Source of the DNA: Shewanella maritima
GTDB taxonomy: Bacteria; Pseudomonadota; Gammaproteobacteria; Enterobacterales; Shewanellaceae
Assembly: GCF_004295345.1 (NCBI RefSeq)
Contig: NZ_CP036200.1
Location: forward strand, 2,655,001 to 2,719,000
DNA length: 64,000 bases
Reading direction: 5' to 3'
Positions 22,098 to 30,889 of the stretch are shown one piece after another; position 1 is the first letter of the stretch; the number at the start of each line of letters is the position of its first letter. The position numbers and the translations under genes were made by a program. The notes beneath the pieces were generated by a model that had not been told where the DNA came from, did not search any database, and worked only from the letters and a program-made list of their open reading frames with translations.

Positions 22098-22949
22098 ATG
22101 GCTCTATTTTCTTTTTTAGTCGCAATGTTTGTCGAACGATTAAAGTTCTTGCCCGCTTTTTTGCAGTTCGATGAGCTTATGCGCCAATATCAGCAGAGCT
22201 TCTGGCGCGTCGATTCCTTAACACATACTCACATTGCGCTGATTGCAATTGCGATCCCTGCCGTTTGTGTATTTGCCATTCGTTATTTATTAGATGGTCT
22301 GTTTTTCGATGTATTTAGCCTGGCATTTTCGGTATTCATCGCGGTAATTTGTTTAAGTCACCAATCTATTCGTCATATCTTTAAAAAGTACATTCAAGCG
22401 GCGTGTCGTGGTGATGTGCAAGCTTGCTTTATTTATGCGGGAAAACTTGATTGCCATGAGTGCTTAAAGGCCGTTAATGAGAACGAGCTGGGTAAGCGAG
22501 TGGGTGAAACCGTGGCCTGGATTAACTATCGTTACTATGGTGCCGTCGCGCTATATTTTGTGGTGTTTGGCCCTGTGGGCGCGGTGCTTTACTGTAGTGT
22601 GCGCTACTACCATGATTTGCTTGCCATGCATAAAGTTGAAAATACTTGGGTTGAATTACTACTGCTAGCACTTGATTGGTTGCCGTCGCGTATCTTTAGT
22701 TTTGGCTATGTGCTTAGCGGTCAATTCTCGCAAGGGTTTGGCGCTTGGCGACGAACAGCACTGACACTGCACGCTAATGCGAAAGATGTGGTCAGTAAAA
22801 CGGCCATGGCGGCAGAAGAGTTACCTGAGCAATCAGATGCGCCCGTTTGTGTAAGGTCTACGCTAGCGCTATTAGCTTTGAGTAAAAGAAATTTATTATT
22901 GTTAGTGACAATGCTCTCAGTGTTGACTATTTTTGGTGTGGTAAGTTAG
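22098..22949 (+). CDS. ampE: AmpE inner-membrane protein
   Basis: This 283-residue protein has about four hydrophobic segments and belongs to the AmpE/CobD-like family. It begins MALFSFLVAMFVERLKFLPAF, and contains RYYGAVALYFVVFGPVGAVLY (about 141-161) typical of AmpE. Proposed as a regulatory or signalling partner of AmpD; its biochemical role is unclear. It lies directly downstream of ampD, the usual order. Confidence 0.9.
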   Translation: MALFSFLVAMFVERLKFLPAFLQFDELMRQYQQSFWRVDSLTHTHIALIAIAIPAVCVFAIRYLLDGLFFDVFSLAFSVFIAVICLSHQSIRHIFKKYIQAACRGDVQACFIYAGKLDCHECLKAVNENELGKRVGETVAWINYRYYGAVALYFVVFGPVGAVLYCSVRYYHDLLAMHKVENTWVELLLLALDWLPSRIFSFGYVLSGQFSQGFGAWRRTALTLHANAKDVVSKTAMAAEELPEQSDAPVCVRSTLALLALSKRNLLLLVTMLSVLTIFGVVS

Positions 22950-23207
22950 CAATTTAAGCCGTTGAGTTTACCCAACTGCTGACTTACCTAATTTATTTTT
23001 AGCTAATTTAAATTATTGTTTTAATAAAATATCCTAAACAATTGGCTTAACCATTTAACACCCGTTGTCAAATGGTCTGACCCCCTCACTTAGATTTTAC
23101 GTTATGCTTTTCGCAGCGCGCGTTTAAAACTCTGAGTTAACGATCATCTAACCCTGCATTAACTAGACATGTCACGTATGATTTGATAAAGTGCGCTCTA
23201 TCATAAA
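22950..23207. other. ampE-pdhR intergenic region
   Basis: No gene seen in the 308 nt between ampE and pdhR. The right part holds the PdhR operator at 23208-23224. A second weaker match to the operator core, TGGTCTGACC, lies at 23073-23082; it could be an auxiliary site or chance. Confidence 0.4.
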
Positions 23208-23224
23208 AATTGGTAAGACCAATT
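23208..23224. promoter_or_regulatory. PdhR operator
   Basis: The palindrome AATTGGTAAGACCAATT matches the established E. coli PdhR box (ATTGGTNNNACCAAT). It lies 35 nt upstream of the pdhR start, so PdhR is expected to repress its own operon and release it when pyruvate is present. Confidence 0.9.
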
Positions 23225-23258
23225 GACAATCCTAAATATGAATGGAGCGGCATAGTTA

Positions 23259-24011
23259 ATGGCTTATAGTAAGATTAGTCAGCCAAAAATTTCTGATGTG
23301 ATCATGGAGCAACTCGAGCGCATGATCCTTGAAGGCAGTTTGCAGCCGGGTCAGAAATTACCTCCTGAGCGTGAACTTGCTGTGCAATTTGAAGTGTCGC
23401 GCCCGTCATTACGTGAAGCAATTCAAAAGCTTGAAGCAAAAGGTTTGCTAATGCGCCGTCAAGGTGGTGGCACCTATGTGAAAGAGCAGCTTTGGCAGAG
23501 CCTTGCCGACCCTATCGTTGAATTAATGCATGAAGATTCAGAAAGTCAGTATGACTTACTGGAGTTTCGTCATGCCACAGAAGGCATGATGGCTTATTTT
23601 GCCGCGCTTCGTGGTACGGATGCAGATATGAAAAACATTAAACAATGCATTAACGAAGTAGAGCAGGCTGTAGGTATTGAGAACCAGGCCGATGCCATTG
23701 TGCGTTTTTACCGTGCGGTAGCTGAAGCATCACACAACGTGGCTATGCTGCACCTAGTATTAAGCCTAACGCCAGTGCTACACAAGAACGTGGCGCAAAA
23801 CCTAGAGTTGCTTAACCGCCGCGAAGACGCATCAAAAATGGCTAATGAGCATCGCCGCGATTTATTGGCTGCGATTGTGCGACGCGACCCTGAAGCTGCA
23901 CGTGAAGCCTCGAACGAACACTTAAGTTACATCGAAGAAGTCATGCTGTCGGTACGTGAAGAAGACAGCCGACTTCAACGAAGCCTACGCCGCTTAAAAG
24001 GCAGCGTTTAA
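23259..24011 (+). CDS. pdhR: Pyruvate dehydrogenase complex repressor PdhR
   Basis: PdhR is a GntR/FadR-family repressor that senses pyruvate. The 250-residue protein has a winged-helix DNA-binding domain at about 10-75 (LQPGQKLPPERELAVQFEVS, then RPSLREAIQKLEAKGLL) and a helical FCD ligand-binding domain at about 95-225, including the HRRDLLAAIVRRDPEAA segment. GGAGCGG precedes the ATG. It heads the pdhR-aceE-aceF-lpdA cluster and has its own operator upstream. Confidence 0.96.
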   Translation: MAYSKISQPKISDVIMEQLERMILEGSLQPGQKLPPERELAVQFEVSRPSLREAIQKLEAKGLLMRRQGGGTYVKEQLWQSLADPIVELMHEDSESQYDLLEFRHATEGMMAYFAALRGTDADMKNIKQCINEVEQAVGIENQADAIVRFYRAVAEASHNVAMLHLVLSLTPVLHKNVAQNLELLNRREDASKMANEHRRDLLAAIVRRDPEAAREASNEHLSYIEEVMLSVREEDSRLQRSLRRLKGSV

Positions 24012-24037
24012 TAAGCATTAATACAAATACAAGACTT

Positions 24038-24059
24038 TACTAGGGTTCACTCCCTAGTA
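24038..24059 (+). terminator. Hairpin after pdhR
   Basis: A perfect 8-bp stem TACTAGGG / CCCTAGTA with a 6-nt loop. There is no T-run, so it may be a processing or attenuation site rather than a true terminator. Confidence 0.4.
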
Positions 24060-24221
24060 ATACCAATCAGGATAAATAAGTGACCTGAAATTACTTAGGA
24101 AAAATCGCTTAAAACAAAGCGGGAATTACAGCTAGCTATTGCTTTACCTACAAGATTCCTAACGAAGTTATAAGCGCTTTTAACCAGTAAAAATGATCAC
24201 GTACTTATGCTGATTGGTATA
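24058..24221. repeat. MITE-like inverted repeat between pdhR and aceE
   Basis: The left end TAATACCAATCAGGATAA (from 24058) is nearly complementary to the right end TTATGCTGATTGGTATA (to 24221), with further matching of GTGACC against GATCAC. The element is about 164 bp, non-coding and AT-rich. A TAATACCAATT sequence also occurs at about 520-530. If transcribed it would form a long imperfect hairpin in the aceE leader. Confidence 0.65.
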
Positions 24222-24262
24222 TCAATTAATCATAACAATCATATAGTAGGAAGGACTGCGAG

Positions 24263-26929
24263 ATGTCTGAAGATATGCTAAAAGATTTGGACCCATCAGA
24301 AACTCAGGAATGGGTTGATGCTCTGCAAGCTGTATTAGAGCAAGAAGGGCCTGAAAGAGCGCACTTTTTATTAGAAAAGTTAATCGATAAAGCCCGTCGC
24401 AATGGTACTCACTTACCTTACGACGCCACGACCGCTTATCTGAACACGATCCCAGCGGGCCAAGAACCGAACATGCCTGGCAACCAAGAAATGGAGCGTC
24501 GTATTCGCGCTATCATTCGTTGGAACGCGCTGGCTATGGTACTTCGTGGTTCTAAGAAAGACCTAGAGCTTGGCGGCCATATCTCAAGCTTCTCTTCAAG
24601 TGCTACTATTTATGATGTGTGTTTCAACCACTTCTTCCGCGCCCCAAATGAAAAAGACGGTGGCGATTTAGTTTACTTCCAGGGTCACATTGCTCCGGGT
24701 ATTTACGCGCGCTCGTTCCTTGAAGGTCGCTTAACTGAAGACCAACTTGCTAACTTCCGTCAAGAAGTTGATGGTCAAGGTCTGTCTTCATACCCACACC
24801 CTAAGTTAATGCCTGACTACTGGCAGTTCCCTACGGTTTCTATGGGCCTTGGTCCTATCCAAGCTATTTACCAAGCGCGTTACTTAAAATACTTAACTGA
24901 CCGCGGCTTAAAAGACTGCTCGGAGCAAACGGTATACTGTTTCCTCGGTGACGGTGAGTGTGACGAGCCTGAATCTCTAGGTGCGATTGGCCTAGCTGCC
25001 CGTGAAGGTCTAGACAACCTAGTATTTATTATTAACTGTAACCTGCAGCGTCTTGACGGTCCGGTACGTGGTAACGGTAAGATTATTCAAGAGCTTGAAG
25101 GTGAATTCCGCGGCGCTGGCTGGGAAGTGGTTAAAGTGATTTGGGGTCGCTACTGGGATGCGTTACTTGCACGTGACACCAGCGGCAAACTGCTACAGCT
25201 AATGGAAGAAACCGTAGACGGTGAATACCAAAACTGTAAAGCAAAAGGCGGCGCTTATACGCGTGAGCACTTCTTTGGTAAGTACCCAGAAACTGCTGAA
25301 ATGGTTGCTAACATGTCAGATGATGACATTTGGCGTCTAAACCGTGGTGGTCATGACCCTGTTAAAATTTACGCGGCATTAGATCATGCTAAGAAGACTA
25401 AAGGTCGCCCAACAGTAATCCTGGCTAAAACCGTTAAGGGTTATGGTCTAGGTTCTGCTGGTGAAGGTAAGAACATTGCCCATAACGTCAAGAAGATGGA
25501 TGTCGACTCTATCCGTTACTTCCGCGATCGTTTCAATATCCCAATTCCTGATGACAAGTTAGAAGATATTCCTTTCTATCACCCAGGTCCTGATTCAGAA
25601 GAAGTGAAGTACCTAAAAGAGCGCCGTGAAGCCCTGAAAGGTTACTTGCCACAGCGTCGCGAAAACTTCACTGAAGAGCTAGAAGTACCGTCATTGAAGA
25701 TTTTTGATGCCGTGCTTAAAGGTTCAAATGGCCGTGAAATCTCTTCAACTATGGCGTTTGTACGTGTACTTACCGCGCTGCTTAAAGATAAGAAGATCGG
25801 TAAGCGTATTGTGCCAATTATTCCTGATGAAGCGCGTACTTTCGGTATGGAAGGTCTATTCCGTCAGGTTGGTATTTACGCTCACGAAGGTCAAAAGTAC
25901 GAGCCACAAGACTCAGACCAAGTTGCTTACTACCGTGAAGACAAGTCAGGTCAGGTTCTTCAAGAAGGTATTAACGAGTTAGGTGCAATGTCATCTTGGG
26001 TATCTGCTGCAACTAGCTACTCAGTGAACGACATGCCAACCATTCCGTTCTACATCTACTACTCAATGTTTGGTTTCCAACGTATTGGTGACATGGCATG
26101 GGCAGCAGGTGATATGCGTGCACGTGGTTTCCTTGTTGGTGGTACCTCAGGTCGTACAACACTTAACGGTGAAGGTCTGCAGCACCAAGATGGTCACAGC
26201 CATATTCTTGCAAACACTATTCCTAACTGTGTGTCTTATGACCCAACTTACGGTTATGAGATTGCAGTAATCGTTCAAGATGGTATCGAGCGCATGTACG
26301 GCGACAAGCAAGAAGACGTGTTCTACTACCTAACTACAATGAACGAGAACTATGTTCAGCCTGAAATGCCAAAAGGCGCAGAAGAAGGCATTGTTAAAGG
26401 TATCTACAAGCTTGAATCGGTAGCAGGTAGCGGTAAAGGTAAAGTACAACTTATGGGTTGTGGCACCATCCTTGAAGAAGTCCGTAAAGCTGCGCAAGCA
26501 CTAGCGAAAGACTTTGGCGTATCTGCTGACGTATTTAGCGTGACTAGCTTCAACGAGCTAACACGTGATGGCCAAGCTGCCGAGCGTTGGAACCTGTTGC
26601 ACCCAACTGAAACGCCGAAGAAAGCGTACATCAGTGAAGTACTTGCGTCAGACTCACCTGCGATTGTAGCAACTGACTACATGAAGGTTTACGGCGAGCA
26701 GTTACGTGCATACGTGCCAACTGACTACAAGGTACTCGGTACAGACGGTTTTGGTCGCTCAGACAGCCGCGCAAACCTACGTCACCATTTTGAAGTTGAT
26801 GCTAAGTTCATCGTACTTGCAGCGCTTAAGTCGCTGGTAGAGCGTGATGAAATGCCAGTTGATGTGCTAACTAAAGCCATCAACGAATACGGCATTGACG
26901 TAGACAAAGCTAACCCACAGTTCGCGTAA
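24263..26929 (+). CDS. aceE: Pyruvate dehydrogenase E1 component
   Basis: AceE is the homodimeric thiamine-diphosphate-dependent decarboxylase of the pyruvate dehydrogenase complex. The 888-residue length fits the family (E. coli 887). Visible are GHISSFSSSATIYDVCFNHFF (about 105-125), the ThDP motif GDGECDEPES...NLVFIINCNLQRLDGPVRGN (about 231-273), and the C-terminal half with GRTTLNGEGLQHQDGHSH (about 631-648). GGAAGGAC precedes the ATG. It is followed 12 nt later by aceF and is expected to be repressed by PdhR. Confidence 0.98.
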   Translation: MSEDMLKDLDPSETQEWVDALQAVLEQEGPERAHFLLEKLIDKARRNGTHLPYDATTAYLNTIPAGQEPNMPGNQEMERRIRAIIRWNALAMVLRGSKKDLELGGHISSFSSSATIYDVCFNHFFRAPNEKDGGDLVYFQGHIAPGIYARSFLEGRLTEDQLANFRQEVDGQGLSSYPHPKLMPDYWQFPTVSMGLGPIQAIYQARYLKYLTDRGLKDCSEQTVYCFLGDGECDEPESLGAIGLAAREGLDNLVFIINCNLQRLDGPVRGNGKIIQELEGEFRGAGWEVVKVIWGRYWDALLARDTSGKLLQLMEETVDGEYQNCKAKGGAYTREHFFGKYPETAEMVANMSDDDIWRLNRGGHDPVKIYAALDHAKKTKGRPTVILAKTVKGYGLGSAGEGKNIAHNVKKMDVDSIRYFRDRFNIPIPDDKLEDIPFYHPGPDSEEVKYLKERREALKGYLPQRRENFTEELEVPSLKIFDAVLKGSNGREISSTMAFVRVLTALLKDKKIGKRIVPIIPDEARTFGMEGLFRQVGIYAHEGQKYEPQDSDQVAYYREDKSGQVLQEGINELGAMSSWVSAATSYSVNDMPTIPFYIYYSMFGFQRIGDMAWAAGDMRARGFLVGGTSGRTTLNGEGLQHQDGHSHILANTIPNCVSYDPTYGYEIAVIVQDGIERMYGDKQEDVFYYLTTMNENYVQPEMPKGAEEGIVKGIYKLESVAGSGKGKVQLMGCGTILEEVRKAAQALAKDFGVSADVFSVTSFNELTRDGQAAERWNLLHPTETPKKAYISEVLASDSPAIVATDYMKVYGEQLRAYVPTDYKVLGTDGFGRSDSRANLRHHFEVDAKFIVLAALKSLVERDEMPVDVLTKAINEYGIDVDKANPQFA

Positions 26930-26941
26930 GAGGAATTCAAA

Positions 26942-28903
26942 ATGGCTGATTTAAAAGAGATTTTGGTTCCTAATGTCGACGCTGATGCCGTTCAGGTTAT
27001 TGAAGTCTGTGTTGAAGTGGGTGAGGTGGTAGAAAAAGAAACCTCAATCATTACCGTCGAAACCGACAAAGCGACCATGGATATTCCGGCGCCGTTTGCA
27101 GGTAAAATCGCTGAGCTAAAAGTGGCTGTTGGCGACAGTGTTTCTGAAGGTACACTAATTGCCCTTCTTTCTGCTGAAGGTGCAAGTGAAGAGGCTGCAA
27201 GTGAACAAGCGTCTGCGCCTGCAGCAGAGCCTGCACAAGCAAGCGCACCTGCAGTTGAACAATCTGCGCCGGTTGCCGCTCCTGCAGCTTCATCACAAGT
27301 GGTAGAGGTTAAAGTGCCAGATATTGGTGGTGATACTGACGTACCTGTAATTGAAGTATTAGTGAGCGAAGGCGAAACCATTGAAGCTGAAGCTGGCCTA
27401 ATTACCCTTGAAACTGACAAAGCGACCATGGATGTACCTGCGCCGCAAGCCGGTGTGGTTAAGTCAATTAGCATCAAGACAGGTGATACTGTTTCTGAAG
27501 GCACGCTAGTACTGACGCTAGAAGTTGCCAGTGAAGCAAGCGCTCCTGTTGAAGCTCCAGCAGAGACTCCAGCACCAGCAGCCCCTGCAGCAGCACAAGT
27601 TGTGGAAGTGAAAGTACCAGACATTGGTGGCGACACTGACGTACCTGTGATCGAAGTATTGGTAAGTGAAGGCGAAACCATTGAAGCAGAAGCGGGCCTA
27701 ATTACCCTTGAAACTGATAAAGCAACCATGGATGTGCCATCACCAAAAGCGGGTGTGGTTAAGTCTGTGAGTGTAAAAGTAGGTGACACTGTTTCTGAAG
27801 GCACACTCGTGCTTATGCTAGAAGTTGCTGGCGAAGCTCCGGCTGCGCCAAAAGTTGAAGCACCAGTTGCTGCAGCTCCTGCTAGTCAAGCGCAGCAGGT
27901 TGCACCTGCGCCAGCGAGTCGTGCGACTCCGCCTGTACCGCATCACCCAAGTGCTGCAGCGCCATCAGCAACCGGAGTTGTACATGCATCACCAGCAGTT
28001 CGCCGTTTAGCGCGTGAGTTTGGTGTTGATTTGACTAAGGTGACAGGTACTGGTCGTAAAAAGCGTATTTTGAAAGAAGACGTTCAAGCTTACGTTAAGT
28101 ACGAGCTATCACGCCCTAAAGCAAGCGCGGCAACCTCAGTTGCTGGCGGTGCTGGTGGTCTGAATGTGATTGATGCACCTAAGGTCGACTTCAGCAAGTT
28201 TGGTGAAGTAGAAGAGAAACCACTAAGCCGTATCCAGAAGATCTCCGGTCCTAACTTGCACCGTAACTGGGTAACCATCCCGCATGTGACCCAGTTCGAC
28301 GAAGCTGACATCACTGAGCTTGAAGCTTTCCGTAAAGAGCAAAACACCCTAGCGGCGAAGCAAAAAGCGGATTACAAGATCACCCCACTGGTGTTCATGA
28401 TGAAAGCGGTAGCCAAAACACTGCAGCAATTCCCTGTGTTTAACTCAAGCTTGAGCCATGACGGTGAATCACTGATCCAGAAGAAGTACTTCCACATTGG
28501 CGTGGCGGTGGATACACCAAATGGATTAGTGGTACCTGTGGTACGTGATGTTGACAAAAAAGGCATTATTGAGCTGTCACGCGAGCTAATGGAGATTTCT
28601 GTTAAGGCTCGTGAAGGCAAGCTAAAAGCTGCAGATATGCAGGGTAGCTGCTTTACTATTTCAAGTTTAGGTGGCATTGGCGGTACAGCGTTTACCCCAA
28701 TTGTTAACTACCCTGATGTAGCAATTCTAGGTGTGTCTAAGTCAGAGATGAAGCCGAAATGGAACGGTAGTGAGTTTGAGCCTAAGCTTATGCTACCACT
28801 GTCATTATCGTACGATCACCGCGTGATCGATGGTGCGATGGCAGCACGCTTTAGCGTGACGTTATCAGCGATTCTTTCTGATATTCGCACCCTAATACTT
28901 TAA
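26942..28903 (+). CDS. aceF: Dihydrolipoamide acetyltransferase with three lipoyl domains
   Basis: AceF forms the core of the pyruvate dehydrogenase complex and transfers acetyl groups to CoA. The 653-residue protein has three N-terminal lipoyl domains with lipoyl-lysines in ETDKA at about residues 43, 160 and 260, joined by Ala/Pro-rich linkers. A peripheral-subunit-binding domain follows ([22 protein letters not shown], about 344-365). The catalytic domain (about 415-653) ends with [13 protein letters not shown], which has the HxxxDG active site. Domains 2 and 3 are nearly identical in DNA with a 300-bp period. AGAGGAATTC provides the ribosome binding site. Confidence 0.98.
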   Translation: MADLKEILVPNVDADAVQVIEVCVEVGEVVEKETSIITVETDKATMDIPAPFAGKIAELKVAVGDSVSEGTLIALLSAEGASEEAASEQASAPAAEPAQASAPAVEQSAPVAAPAASSQVVEVKVPDIGGDTDVPVIEVLVSEGETIEAEAGLITLETDKATMDVPAPQAGVVKSISIKTGDTVSEGTLVLTLEVASEASAPVEAPAETPAPAAPAAAQVVEVKVPDIGGDTDVPVIEVLVSEGETIEAEAGLITLETDKATMDVPSPKAGVVKSVSVKVGDTVSEGTLVLMLEVAGEAPAAPKVEAPVAAAPASQAQQVAPAPASRATPPVPHHPSAAAPSATGVVHASPAVRRLAREFGVDLTKVTGTGRKKRILKEDVQAYVKYELSRPKASAATSVAGGAGGLNVIDAPKVDFSKFGEVEEKPLSRIQKISGPNLHRNWVTIPHVTQFDEADITELEAFRKEQNTLAAKQKADYKITPLVFMMKAVAKTLQQFPVFNSSLSHDGESLIQKKYFHIGVAVDTPNGLVVPVVRDVDKKGIIELSRELMEISVKAREGKLKAADMQGSCFTISSLGGIGGTAFTPIVNYPDVAILGVSKSEMKPKWNGSEFEPKLMLPLSLSYDHRVIDGAMAARFSVTLSAILSDIRTLIL

Positions 28904-28911
28904 GCCGAACA

Positions 28912-28938
28912 GGCCGCTCTTATTGAGTGGCCTTTTTT
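28912..28938 (+). terminator. aceF terminator
   Basis: GGCCGCTC (28912-28919) pairs with GAGTGGCC (28925-28932, one G-U pair) and is followed by TTTTTT. It separates aceEF from lpdA, so lpdA may be expressed partly from its own promoter. Confidence 0.85.
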
Positions 28939-28950
28939 ATGCTGTGAGAT

Positions 28951-28966
28951 TGTGATCAAGGTCAAA
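28951..28966. promoter_or_regulatory. Possible CRP-type site upstream of lpdA
   Basis: TGTGATCAAGGTCAAA matches the CRP half-site TGTGA with spacing to a partial second half TCAAA. It lies about 155 nt upstream of lpdA in the aceF-lpdA gap. The second half is weak. Confidence 0.35.
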
Positions 28967-29118
28967 CAAAGGTTAAAATGCGCCATCCCAATTTTTGAAA
29001 TGTGCGATAAATAAAATTGGATGTGAAACAGACGTTTCTGGCTAGCGTTAGCGACCTTTAGGGCACGATCCCTCTCCACGAACCGTCTCCCTAAAGGAAT
29101 GAAAAATTAGAGGAAGTC

Positions 29119-30549
29119 ATGAGTAAAGAAATTAGCACTCAAGTTGTCGTACTAGGCGCAGGCCCAGCGGGTTACTCTGCTGCTTTCCGTGCTGCGGATT
29201 TAGGTTTAGATACTGTAATCATCGAGCGCTTTGACACGCTTGGTGGTGTTTGTCTAAACGTGGGTTGTATTCCTTCAAAAGCATTACTGCACGTAGCTAA
29301 AGTGATTGAAGAAGCAAAAACAGTTGCTGCTCACGGTGTCACTTTTGGTGAGCCACAAATCGATTTAGATAAGCTACGTAGCTACAAAGAAAAAGTTATC
29401 GGTCAACTTACTGGCGGTTTAGGCGGTATGTCTAAAATGCGTAAAGTTGACGTAGTAAACGGTTTTGGTAAGTTCACTGGCCCTAACTCAATTGCAGTTG
29501 AAGGCAAAGACGGCACCACTATCGTGAACTTTGAACACGCAATCATTGCGGCAGGTTCTCGCCCAATTCAACTACCATTTATCCCACATGAAGACCCACG
29601 TATTTGGGACTCAACTGATGCCTTAGAACTAAAAGAAGTACCAGGCAAGTTGCTAGTAATGGGTGGCGGTATCATTGGTCTAGAAATGGGTACTGTGTAC
29701 TCATCACTAGGTAGCGAGATCGACGTAGTTGAAATGTTCGACCAGGTTATTCCAGCAGCTGACAAAGACGTTGTGCGTATCTTCACCAAGAAGATTAAGA
29801 AGAAGTTCAATCTAATGCTTGAAACCAAGGTTACCGCGGTTGAAGCAAAAGATGACGGCATTTACGTGACGATGGAAGGCAAGAAAGCACCTGCAGAGCC
29901 TGTACGTTACGATGCAGTATTAGTTGCCATTGGTCGTACGCCAAATGGCAAGTCGCTTGATGCTGAAAAAGCCGGTATCAAGGTTGATGAGCGTGGCTTT
30001 ATCAACGTTGATAAGCAAATGCGTACTAACGTGAACAACATCTTCGCGATTGGTGACATTGTTGGTCAACCAATGTTGGCGCACAAAGGTGTGCATGAAG
30101 GTCACGTAGCGGCTGAAGTTATCTCAGGTCTTAAGCACTTCTTTGACCCGAAAGTGATCCCTTCAATCGCATACACAGACCCAGAAGTAGCTTGGGTTGG
30201 TCTAACAGAGAAAGAAGCAAAAGAGCAAGGTATTGCTTATGAAACAGCAACTTTCCCATGGGCTGCAAGTGGCCGCGCGATTGCATCTGATGCAAGCGAC
30301 GGTATGACTAAGTTAATCTTCGACAAAGAAACGCACCGCGTGATTGGTGGTGCAATTGTTGGTGTTAACGGTGGTGAGCTACTGGGTGAAATCGGCTTAG
30401 CAATCGAAATGGGTTGTGATGCTGAAGACCTAGCGCTAACTATTCACGCTCACCCAACACTGCATGAGTCAGTGGGTCTAGCTGCTGAAGTTTACGAAGG
30501 TTCAATTACTGATTTACCTAACCCAAAAGCGGTTAAAAAGAAGAAGTAA
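29119..30549 (+). CDS. lpdA: Dihydrolipoamide dehydrogenase
   Basis: LpdA is the FAD-dependent E3 component shared by pyruvate and 2-oxoglutarate dehydrogenases. The 476-residue protein has an N-terminal FAD Rossmann motif VVLGAGPAGYSAAFRAADLG (about 9-28), the redox-active disulfide GGVCLNVGCIPSKALLH (about 41-57), an NAD motif GGGIIGLEMGTVYSSLG (about 182-198), and the catalytic His-Glu in HAHPTLHESVGLAAE (about 444-458). GAGGAAG lies just upstream of the ATG. The lysine-rich C-terminus is normal. Confidence 0.98.
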   Translation: MSKEISTQVVVLGAGPAGYSAAFRAADLGLDTVIIERFDTLGGVCLNVGCIPSKALLHVAKVIEEAKTVAAHGVTFGEPQIDLDKLRSYKEKVIGQLTGGLGGMSKMRKVDVVNGFGKFTGPNSIAVEGKDGTTIVNFEHAIIAAGSRPIQLPFIPHEDPRIWDSTDALELKEVPGKLLVMGGGIIGLEMGTVYSSLGSEIDVVEMFDQVIPAADKDVVRIFTKKIKKKFNLMLETKVTAVEAKDDGIYVTMEGKKAPAEPVRYDAVLVAIGRTPNGKSLDAEKAGIKVDERGFINVDKQMRTNVNNIFAIGDIVGQPMLAHKGVHEGHVAAEVISGLKHFFDPKVIPSIAYTDPEVAWVGLTEKEAKEQGIAYETATFPWAASGRAIASDASDGMTKLIFDKETHRVIGGAIVGVNGGELLGEIGLAIEMGCDAEDLALTIHAHPTLHESVGLAAEVYEGSITDLPNPKAVKKKK

Positions 30550-30594
30550 TCGACTAGCTCGAGCGTTAAGATAACAAACGTAAACAAATGTATG

Positions 30595-30622
30595 AAGCAC
30601 CCTTTTATGGGTGCTTTTTTTT
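30595..30622 (+). terminator. lpdA terminator
   Basis: AAGCACCC and GGGTGCTT form an 8-bp stem with a 6-nt loop followed by eight T. Confidence 0.92.
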
Positions 30623-30889
30623 GGTCTAAACTCTGCAATGGATGTTATATTGGAGTGCGACTAGTTACCCTTATGTTATTGTTGAGGTTCGGCATTTTTG
30701 TCACTAAAACGCTATGACATCATGGAGTGTGAGTAACCTAAGTTGGGAATAAAAACGTTTTCTAACAGTGGCTGTTAGAAGCAAAGCGTTGTAATGAAGC
30801 CTTGCGATGAAAATCATTTCAATGCATCGACCCCAGTTAAGGTTACTTAGTAGAAATGGACATCTAAAGCGTATTGAATTCGGTCACGT
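30623..30889. other. Intergenic region upstream of the GGDEF/EAL gene
   Basis: No gene or clear regulatory site. It contains a short inverted repeat, TTCTAACAGTGGCTGTTAGAA, at about 30760-30780, which could be an operator or small hairpin. Confidence 0.4.

Noticed and set aside
26992..27804. 270-codon minus-strand frame
   Set aside because: It arises opposite the Ala/Val/Glu-rich lipoyl repeats of aceF and its Thr/Ser-rich composition is an antisense artefact.
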